A program made the translations under genes and the position numbers. The notes beneath the pieces were generated by a model. It was not told where the DNA came from. It saw only the letters and a program-made list of their open reading frames with translations, and searched no databases. A stretch of 18,701 nucleotides of DNA, from NCBI GenBank assembly GCA_035649575.1, contig DASRJH010000060.1:1-18701 (forward strand), in the 5' to 3' direction. Positions 13,238 through 18,701 of the stretch are shown here, one piece after another (position 1 is the first letter of the stretch; each line of letters starts with the position of its first letter). Source of the stretch: DASVAL01 sp035649575 (GTDB lineage: Bacteria > Planctomycetota > UBA1135 > UBA2386).

Positions 13238-14253
13238 TGACGACGATGTTGACGGCGGCACAGGTCGAGCGGGGCAGGCAGTTGCTGGCGCGCGTGCAGG
13301 ACGGTTGCAATGCCGTGCTGCTCGGCCAGCGCGACCTCGTCGACATGTGCGTGATGGCGCTGTGTGTGCGCGGCCACCTGCTGCTGGAAGGTCTGCCGGG
13401 GCTCGGCAAGACCGAGCTCGTGAAGGCGTTCGGCCGCCTGCTCGGGCTCTCGTTCCGCCGCGTGCAGTTCACGCCCGACCTGCTGCCCGGGGACATCACG
13501 GGCGGCCCGATCCTGCAGGACCGCGGCGGCAACCGGCAGTTCGTGTTCCAGCCGGGCCCGTTGTTCGCGAACATCGTGCTGGCCGACGAGATCAACCGCG
13601 CGTCGCCGAAGACGCAGTCCGCGCTGCTCGAGGCGATGCAGGAGCGCAGCGTGACCGTGCTCGGCGAGACGCACCGCCTGCCGCTGCCGTTCTTCGTGCT
13701 CGCCACGCAGAACCCGATCGAGCTCGAAGGCACGTATCCGCTGCCCGAAGCGCAGCTCGACCGGTTCCTGTTCAAGGTCGAGGTGCCGGGCGTCGACGCC
13801 GACGTGATGACGCAGATCCTGACGAGCCGCCGGCGCGGCGAGCCACCCGCGCTCGAGAAGGCGCTGACGGCCGCCGAGCTGGACGAACTGTTCTCGCTCG
13901 TCGACGCCGTGTTCCTGCCACAGGCCGTCGCGAACTACATCGCGCGTGTCTGTGCCGCGACGCATCCGCATCGCGCCGACAGCCCGCCCGAAGTCAGGAA
14001 GGCCGTGCGGTTCGGCGCCTCGCCACGCGCCGCGATCGCGATCGGCGAAGCCGCGCGCGCGGCGGCGCTGCTGGCCGGCCGGCCCAACGTGGACTTCGAC
14101 GACGTGCAGCGCACGGCGCGGCCGGCGCTCGCGCATCGGCTCGTGTTGCAGCACACCGCGGTCGTGTCCGGCGCGACGCCGGCGGGGATCGTGCGCGCGG
14201 TGCTCGATGCGGTGCCCGCGGTCCGGAAGCCGCTGCCCGAGGTCGTGTCGTGA
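13237..14253 (+). CDS. MoxR-family AAA+ ATPase
   Basis: A 338-residue cytoplasmic AAA+ ATPase of the MoxR type, a family of chaperones that assemble or activate partner complexes, commonly with DUF58 and von Willebrand A proteins. Walker A is GLPGLGKT (52-59), Walker B is IVLADEINR with Asp117 and Glu118, sensor 1 is ATQNPIE (156-162) with Asn159, and the motif GTYPLPEAQLDRF (165-177) is characteristic. The lid domain fills 230-330. Length is normal. AGAGG (13226-13230) lies six bases before the ATG, and the TGATG overlap with the previous gene indicates coupling; the next gene starts at a GTGA overlap. The usual DUF58 partner is not directly next to it but appears at the end of the operon, at 18575. 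Confidence 0.93.
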   Translation: MTTMLTAAQVERGRQLLARVQDGCNAVLLGQRDLVDMCVMALCVRGHLLLEGLPGLGKTELVKAFGRLLGLSFRRVQFTPDLLPGDITGGPILQDRGGNRQFVFQPGPLFANIVLADEINRASPKTQSALLEAMQERSVTVLGETHRLPLPFFVLATQNPIELEGTYPLPEAQLDRFLFKVEVPGVDADVMTQILTSRRRGEPPALEKALTAAELDELFSLVDAVFLPQAVANYIARVCAATHPHRADSPPEVRKAVRFGASPRAAIAIGEAARAAALLAGRPNVDFDDVQRTARPALAHRLVLQHTAVVSGATPAGIVRAVLDAVPAVRKPLPEVVS

Positions 14254-16091
14254 AGCGCGCGGCAATGCTCTGTCATCGCGGCAACGCGGCGTTCGCGAAC
14301 GGGGCGAAACAGCCATCGGCCGCCGCTGCGGCGATGAGGCCGAGCCACCCGGACAGGTGCCCCCGCGGCCGCTTCTTGGCAACGCTGCTGCTCGCGAGCC
14401 TTCCCGCGGGCGCTGCGTTGCGCGCCCAGGAGCGCACGATCGTGCGCACGGTGGATGACCGGCAGATCTGCTCGGTGCACGCGGCACCCTACTGGGGCGC
14501 GGGCGGGAGCTCTGGTCTCGGCTTTTTGCGCATCGAAGTCGAGAGCCACGACAGCGAACCGCATCAACTGCAGGTCGCAGTGTGGAGTACGTGGGTGGGC
14601 GACATCCGCGTGCAGCGAACGCTGAGCCTCGGGCCCGAGGAACGCGCGCGCTTCTTCCTGCCGCTGCCAAGCGTGTATGGCAATACCACGCTCGAAGTCG
14701 TGATCGACGGCGTCGCGCAACAGGACAACTTCTCCTCGAGCCGCGTCGAGGTCCTCACCGGTCTCTTGATCGCCGATCGCTCGGACGTGCTGCCGTATGG
14801 CCTCGAAGTGCTGCAGGCCATGCCGTCGTCGCTTCCAGCCACCGTAGCGCCGGTCCAGGTGCATTGCCGGTCTGCGGATCTGCCCGCGGATTGGCGTCTG
14901 TTCACAGGCTTCCACGTGGTCGTCGTCGAAGGCCGCGCGCGGATCGGAGGCGACGTGCAGGAAGCGCTGCGCCGCTTCGTGTTCGGTGGCGGCACGGTCG
15001 TCGTCGCAGCCGCCGATCGATTGCCGGCCGGCGCGCTGCGCGATCTCTGTGCGACCGCCGACGGCGACGAGCCGGTCGCGCATGGCCTGGGGCTCTGCTG
15101 CGTGATTCCGGAGTTCGGCGGCGACACTTCGCGCATGAGAGCGCGCGTTGCGGAGTTGCCGAGGGCCGGCTCCGGCACCTGGCCCATGGGGCAGGGACTT
15201 TGCAGGGAGCAGCCCGTACCGGGTCTGGGTCGCGCGCCGATACTGGTCTTCCTGCTCGTGATCCTCGTGTTCTCGGTGCTCGTCGGCCCCGTGAACTTCC
15301 TCGTGCTGCGCCGCGTGCGCCGGCCGATGCTCGCGCTCGTGACCGTGCCCGTGCTTGGCTTCTCGACGACCGCGATGATGCTCGGCTACGGCCTCTTCTA
15401 CGACGGCTTCGGCACGCGCGGCGTCGTGACCAGTTGGACCGTGCTCGACCAGGACCGTCACGAGTGCGCGGTGATCGCTGCGCGCACGCTGTTCGCGGGT
15501 CTGGCGCCCGATGTTTGCACGATGGGACCCGACACGCTGCTGGTCGCGCCGCGGGCCTTCCGGCGTCAGGATCGGCGCGGAGCCGACCGCTGGCACCTCG
15601 GCGAGGACGCCATGCTCGACGGCGGCGTGTTGCCGTCGCGCACGGCGACGCCGTTGCTGACGGGCCAGCAAGGCACAGCACGCCAGCGCCTGCGCGTGCA
15701 GAGCGTTGGCGATCGCGAACTGAAGATACTGGGCGACGGCGGCATAGCGCCGCTCGGCCAGGTCGTGCTGCGTGACCTCGGCGGGGACTGGTGGTACGGC
15801 ACGGCGCCCTCGTTGCGTCGGGTGTCTGCGTCCGAGGGCGAGGCGGCGCTGGAGCGTCTGCTGCACGCGCCGAGCCGTCTGGAGACCCTCGACGACGCGG
15901 GCGGCACAATGTTCGTCAACGTCGGCAGCCTCGTCGCGCGGTGCATCGGCGGCGCGGGCTTGCGACCGGGTGGCTACGCGACGCAGGTCGCGCGTGCATC
16001 CTGGCTCGACGAACATGGACTCTCGGTCGCCTACGACGCAGAGACGCACTTCTTGTTCGGCCGCATGCAGGAGCAGGACTTCGTGCGATGA
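14250..16091 (+). CDS. Exported two-helix membrane protein with amidotransferase-like domain
   Basis: A 613-residue membrane protein from the GTG at 14250, which overlaps the MoxR stop (GTGA) and has GAGG seven bases before it. The hydrophobic signal-like segment begins only at residue 41 (RFLATLLLASLPAGAALRAQ), so an in-frame ATG at 14334 would give a more normal signal peptide; both are possible. A beta-sandwich part (about 62-170) is followed by a fold (about 175-285) resembling the class-I-glutamine-amidotransferase-like domains of envelope proteins: FHVVVVEGRARIGGDV, FVFGGGTVVVAAADRL. Membrane helices are at about 329-351, containing the family-typical GPVNFLVLRRVRRP (346-359), and 360-383. 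An external C-terminal domain spans 390-613. No catalytic Cys-His pair is evident. Its place before an ABC exporter recalls GldG-like partners of ABC transporters, but homology to GldG is not shown. Confidence 0.8.
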   Translation: MKRAAMLCHRGNAAFANGAKQPSAAAAAMRPSHPDRCPRGRFLATLLLASLPAGAALRAQERTIVRTVDDRQICSVHAAPYWGAGGSSGLGFLRIEVESHDSEPHQLQVAVWSTWVGDIRVQRTLSLGPEERARFFLPLPSVYGNTTLEVVIDGVAQQDNFSSSRVEVLTGLLIADRSDVLPYGLEVLQAMPSSLPATVAPVQVHCRSADLPADWRLFTGFHVVVVEGRARIGGDVQEALRRFVFGGGTVVVAAADRLPAGALRDLCATADGDEPVAHGLGLCCVIPEFGGDTSRMRARVAELPRAGSGTWPMGQGLCREQPVPGLGRAPILVFLLVILVFSVLVGPVNFLVLRRVRRPMLALVTVPVLGFSTTAMMLGYGLFYDGFGTRGVVTSWTVLDQDRHECAVIAARTLFAGLAPDVCTMGPDTLLVAPRAFRRQDRRGADRWHLGEDAMLDGGVLPSRTATPLLTGQQGTARQRLRVQSVGDRELKILGDGGIAPLGQVVLRDLGGDWWYGTAPSLRRVSASEGEAALERLLHAPSRLETLDDAGGTMFVNVGSLVARCIGGAGLRPGGYATQVARASWLDEHGLSVAYDAETHFLFGRMQEQDFVR

Positions 16092-17023
16092 CGCCGCTGC
16101 TCGAAGTGCGCGATCTGTCTCGCAGCTACGGCAAGGTGCAGGCCGTGCGCGATCTCTCGTTCGCGATGTCGCGCGGCCAGGTCACGGGTTTCGTCGGGCC
16201 CAACGGCGCCGGCAAGACGACGACGATGCGCATCGTCGCGACGCTCGACGTGCCCGACCGCGGCGATGCGTTCGTCGACGGGACCTCCGTGCTGATCGAG
16301 CCGCGCATCACGCGCAGCCGCATCGGCTACATGGCGGACCAGTTCCACCCGTATCCGAACCTCGACGTGCTGCAGTATCTCGACTTCTTCGCGCGGGCCT
16401 ACGGGCTCGCGGGCCGAAAGCGCCTGCAGACGGTGCGTCTCGTCGCGAGCTTCTGTGGCCTGCTCGAGTTCGCGGACCGGCCCGCGACCGGCCTGTCGAA
16501 GGGAATGGGGCAGCGCCTGCACCTCGCGAAGACGCTGCTGCACGATCCGCTGCTGCTGATCCTCGACGAACCCGCGTCGGGTCTCGATCCGCGCGCGCGC
16601 ATCGAGTTCCGCGTGTTGCTCAAGGAGCTCGCGGCCGCGGGCAAGGGCATCCTGATCAGCTCGCACATCCTGTCCGAGCTCGGCGAAACGTGCGACTCGG
16701 TGGTCGTGATCGAGAAGGGTGCGCGCGTCGTCGCGGGTTCGATCGCCGAGATGCAGCAGAGCGTGCGGCACGAACAGGAAGTGTTGTTGCGCGTGCTGCG
16801 CGACGCCGAGGCGGCCGAGAGGTTCTTGTTGACGCAGCCCGGCGTGTCGCAGGTGACGGTCGACGGCACGACGCTGCGCTTCCTGTGCACGGCCGACGAC
16901 CAAGCACTCGGGGACCTGCTCTCACGTGCGATCGGCGCCGGGCTCAGCGTGGTTGAGTTCGCGCGCACCGAGGCCGACCTCGAGGACATCTTCCTCAAGA
17001 CGACGAAGGGCAGGCTGCAATGA
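16088..17023 (+). CDS. ABC transporter ATP-binding protein (ABC-2 export type)
   Basis: A 311-residue ATPase subunit. Walker A is GPNGAGKT (37-44), the Q-loop is ADQFHP around Gln85, the signature is LSKGMGQRL (136-144) in place of LSGGQ, Walker B is LLLILDEP (155-162), the D-loop is SGLDPRA, and the switch histidine is His193 in SSHILSE. The C-terminal 80 residues form the extension common in drug and polysaccharide exporters. All catalytic residues are present. The ATG lies in an ATGA overlap with the preceding membrane protein, and its own stop overlaps the permease start in the same way, so the ATPase and permease are made together. The substrate is unknown. Confidence 0.95.
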   Translation: MTPLLEVRDLSRSYGKVQAVRDLSFAMSRGQVTGFVGPNGAGKTTTMRIVATLDVPDRGDAFVDGTSVLIEPRITRSRIGYMADQFHPYPNLDVLQYLDFFARAYGLAGRKRLQTVRLVASFCGLLEFADRPATGLSKGMGQRLHLAKTLLHDPLLLILDEPASGLDPRARIEFRVLLKELAAAGKGILISSHILSELGETCDSVVVIEKGARVVAGSIAEMQQSVRHEQEVLLRVLRDAEAAERFLLTQPGVSQVTVDGTTLRFLCTADDQALGDLLSRAIGAGLSVVEFARTEADLEDIFLKTTKGRLQ

Positions 17024-18588
17024 GCACGGGCGAAGCAGTCATCGCGGCACCGGCCCCCGAGGCCCCGCTCGAGGAGCCGGGGTTCTGGACACGCTGGTCG
17101 GATCGCATCAACCCGATCCTCGTGCGCGAGATGCAGCAGGCCATGAAGGGTCGCGCGTTCGTGCTCACGGTGTTCGCGGCCCTCGCCGTGAGCATCGTGA
17201 TCGCGGCGATCGTCGCGGGCAACCGCGAGGCAGGTAGGCGTGCGGGTGCCGACGCGTTCGACGCGGGTCTCGCGACGCTCGTGCCGATGGTCCTCTTCGT
17301 GGTGCCGATGCAGGCCTACCAGTCGATGCGGCTCGAGCTGCGGGCCGGCATCGTCGAGCAGCTGTTCCTCTCGGGTCTGCGGCCGCGCTCGATCCTGCTC
17401 GGCAAGCTCATGGCGGCGATGGTGCAGTTTGCACTCTACGTGTCCGTGATGTCGCCGCTGCTCGCGACGAGCTACCTGCTGCGCGGCGTGGACGTGCCGA
17501 CGATCGTCGTGAGCCTCGTGTGGGCGCTCGTGTTCTGCATCGCGGCGACCGCGTTCGCGATCTCGGCGGCCGCGCAGGCGATCCTGCCGGCCATGCAGGC
17601 ATTCGCGAACCTCGGTGCGGCGTTGGTACTCGGTATCGGCACGTTCAGTCTCGTGGCCTTCGTCGGCAGCGGCGAGTACTCGCGCGAGCTCCCGTCGTTG
17701 CTGAACAGCACCGCGTTCGGCATCGTCATGTCGCTCGTCGTGGGCGTCGGGTTCTGCAGCACGGCGCTGTCGCTGCTCACGGCGCAGAGTTTCCTGCTGC
17801 ACTCGTTCGAGAACCGGTCGACGGGGTTCCGCGTGTTCATGTTCGCGATGATCCCCGTTGCGTATGGCTGGACGTGGATCTTCGTGCCCGCCACGCACTG
17901 GTACGGCGCGGTGCCGGCCGCGACCTTCTTCTTGTGTCTGTTGGGCGTGGTGTTCGGCATCTTCATGACGACCGAGCAGCGCGCGCTGTCGCCGCGCGTG
18001 TTCGCGCACGTGCCGCGGCACGCGGGGCTCGCCGCGATCGCGGCGCCGCTGCTGCCCGGGCGCGATCGCGGCATGTCCTGCCTGATCCTCTACTTCGCCT
18101 TGGTGGGGCTGCTGGGCCTCTGCTGGTGGCCGTCCGTAGCCCCGGCGTTCCCGGGCTGGACGTATCGCGAAGACATGCTCCGGCTGCTGCTCTTCACGGC
18201 GGCCTATGCGCTCGTCTACCTCGGTCTCGCGAAGGCGCTTCGCGCGCGCCTGCCCGCGAGCATCGCGGGCAATCACGTGGCGCGCGTGCTGGTCGTCGTG
18301 ATGGTGTTCGGATTCTGCCTGCTGCCGGTCCTGATCGACGCGTTCGCGCGCGGCCGGGTCGACTGGCACTGGGGCCACGCCATGAATCCATTCTGGACGA
18401 TCGAGCGGCACGCGTTCCGCACACGCGACCAGAGCCCGGATGCCGTGCCGATCGCGCTGACCGCGCTCTGTGCCGCCGCAGCGCTGCAGCTCCCGGCGAT
18501 GCTGCGCGGTTTCGCCGAGGTGCTCGGTGCTTCGAGCGCACGGCGGCGGCGGCAGGCGGGCACGGCGGTGCAAAGTGCAAGCACCTGA
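17020..18588 (+). CDS. ABC-2-type transporter permease
   Basis: A 522-residue polytopic protein with roughly 12 hydrophobic segments (starting near residues 46, 84, 128, 161, 194, 231, 268, 298, 352, 385, 421 and 475), about twice the usual six helices of an ABC-2 permease, so one chain may supply both membrane halves. The N-terminal cytoplasmic motif RINPILVREMQQAMKGRAF (29-47) and LRAGIVEQLFLSGLRPRSIL (107-126) are typical of ABC-2 permeases that pair with the ATPase encoded just upstream (ATGA overlap). AAGGG (17006-17010) is the likely ribosome site. The C-terminus is Arg/Ala-rich and the last 14 bases overlap the start of the DUF58 gene. Confidence 0.92.
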   Translation: MSTGEAVIAAPAPEAPLEEPGFWTRWSDRINPILVREMQQAMKGRAFVLTVFAALAVSIVIAAIVAGNREAGRRAGADAFDAGLATLVPMVLFVVPMQAYQSMRLELRAGIVEQLFLSGLRPRSILLGKLMAAMVQFALYVSVMSPLLATSYLLRGVDVPTIVVSLVWALVFCIAATAFAISAAAQAILPAMQAFANLGAALVLGIGTFSLVAFVGSGEYSRELPSLLNSTAFGIVMSLVVGVGFCSTALSLLTAQSFLLHSFENRSTGFRVFMFAMIPVAYGWTWIFVPATHWYGAVPAATFFLCLLGVVFGIFMTTEQRALSPRVFAHVPRHAGLAAIAAPLLPGRDRGMSCLILYFALVGLLGLCWWPSVAPAFPGWTYREDMLRLLLFTAAYALVYLGLAKALRARLPASIAGNHVARVLVVVMVFGFCLLPVLIDAFARGRVDWHWGHAMNPFWTIERHAFRTRDQSPDAVPIALTALCAAAALQLPAMLRGFAEVLGASSARRRRQAGTAVQSAST

Positions 18589-18701
18589 GTCGCAGGCGGT
18601 CGCGGGCGTGGCGGGCCGCTACCGGCTGCAGCTGCGCGCGCGGCGTTTCCGCGGCCGCTCGGGCGCGCGCCGCGGGCACGGCGTCGGCAGCTCGCAGGAG
18701 T
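18575..18701 (+). CDS. DUF58-family protein, N-terminus only (cut by the window edge)
   Basis: From a GTG at 18575 the frame is open to the window end, giving 42 codons. After a short leader the sequence YRLQLRARRFRGRSGARRG followed by GVGSSQE matches the usual beginning of DUF58 proteins, where a strand and an Arg-rich loop lead into a conserved Gly-Ser-Glu-Phe segment. DUF58 proteins are the classic genomic partners of MoxR ATPases. The start lies 14 bases inside the permease gene, continuing the overlapping style of the operon. Only the N-terminus is visible, so the assignment depends on a short stretch and on context; a different frame downstream cannot be excluded. Confidence 0.6.
   Translation, partial: MQAPESQAVAGVAGRYRLQLRARRFRGRSGARRGHGVGSSQE

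Noticed and set aside
16399..18573. 724-residue open frame on the minus strand
   Set aside because: It lies opposite the ABC ATPase and permease genes and is made of Arg/His/Glu runs with no fold signature; long antisense frames are expected at this GC content.
1..18701. CRISPR arrays, insertion sequences, transposases, integrase or attachment sites
   Set aside because: No regularly spaced direct repeats, transposase or integrase motifs, or paired terminal inverted repeats were seen on either strand.

Overview
The window is about 18.7 kb of very GC-rich, densely packed bacterial DNA with 14 protein-coding genes (one cut by the right edge). No RNA gene, CRISPR array or mobile element was seen. 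The gene style points to Planctomycetota: ECF sigma factors tied to membrane proteins, a sigma factor fused to a row of carboxypeptidase-regulatory-like domains, a large low-lysine secreted protein, and a MoxR / ABC exporter / DUF58 operon. The phylum is an inference from protein style; no marker gene is present, and I cannot place it more finely.

Layout. (1) 1-2430: a strong hairpin with a T-run (136-181), an ECF sigma factor (200-730), and an ATGA-coupled membrane protein (727-2430) that reads as an anti-sigma-like protein joined in frame to a second membrane-anchored coiled-coil protein. (2) 2814-4292: a large secreted protein, followed by two tandem hairpins in the convergent gap. (3) Minus strand: an unrecognised 135-aa protein (4416-4823), then a two-gene unit in which an RluA-type pseudouridine synthase (5818-6918) is ATGA-coupled to an exported alpha/beta hydrolase (4952-5821). 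(4) 6990-8144: an exported C45-type (acyltransferase-like) Ntn hydrolase. (5) 8156-10651, minus: an ECF sigma factor fused through one membrane helix to about five beta-sandwich domains. (6) 10769-11776: a cation diffusion facilitator with a cysteine-rich tail. (7) 11867-18701: a tightly coupled operon of a membrane/coiled-coil protein, a MoxR AAA+ ATPase, a membrane protein with an amidotransferase-like domain, an ABC ATPase, an ABC permease, and the first 42 codons of a DUF58 protein that overlaps the permease gene.

How the genes work together. The window has two ways of linking an ECF sigma factor to the membrane: separate coupled genes at the left, and one fused polypeptide in the middle. 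The right-hand operon combines a MoxR/DUF58 pair, normally an ATPase chaperone with its client, with a complete ABC-2-type exporter and two further membrane proteins. Every junction from MoxR onward is a stop/start overlap, so these proteins are probably made together and may act as one envelope complex of unknown substrate. This operon and the fused sigma factor are the most interesting parts of the window.
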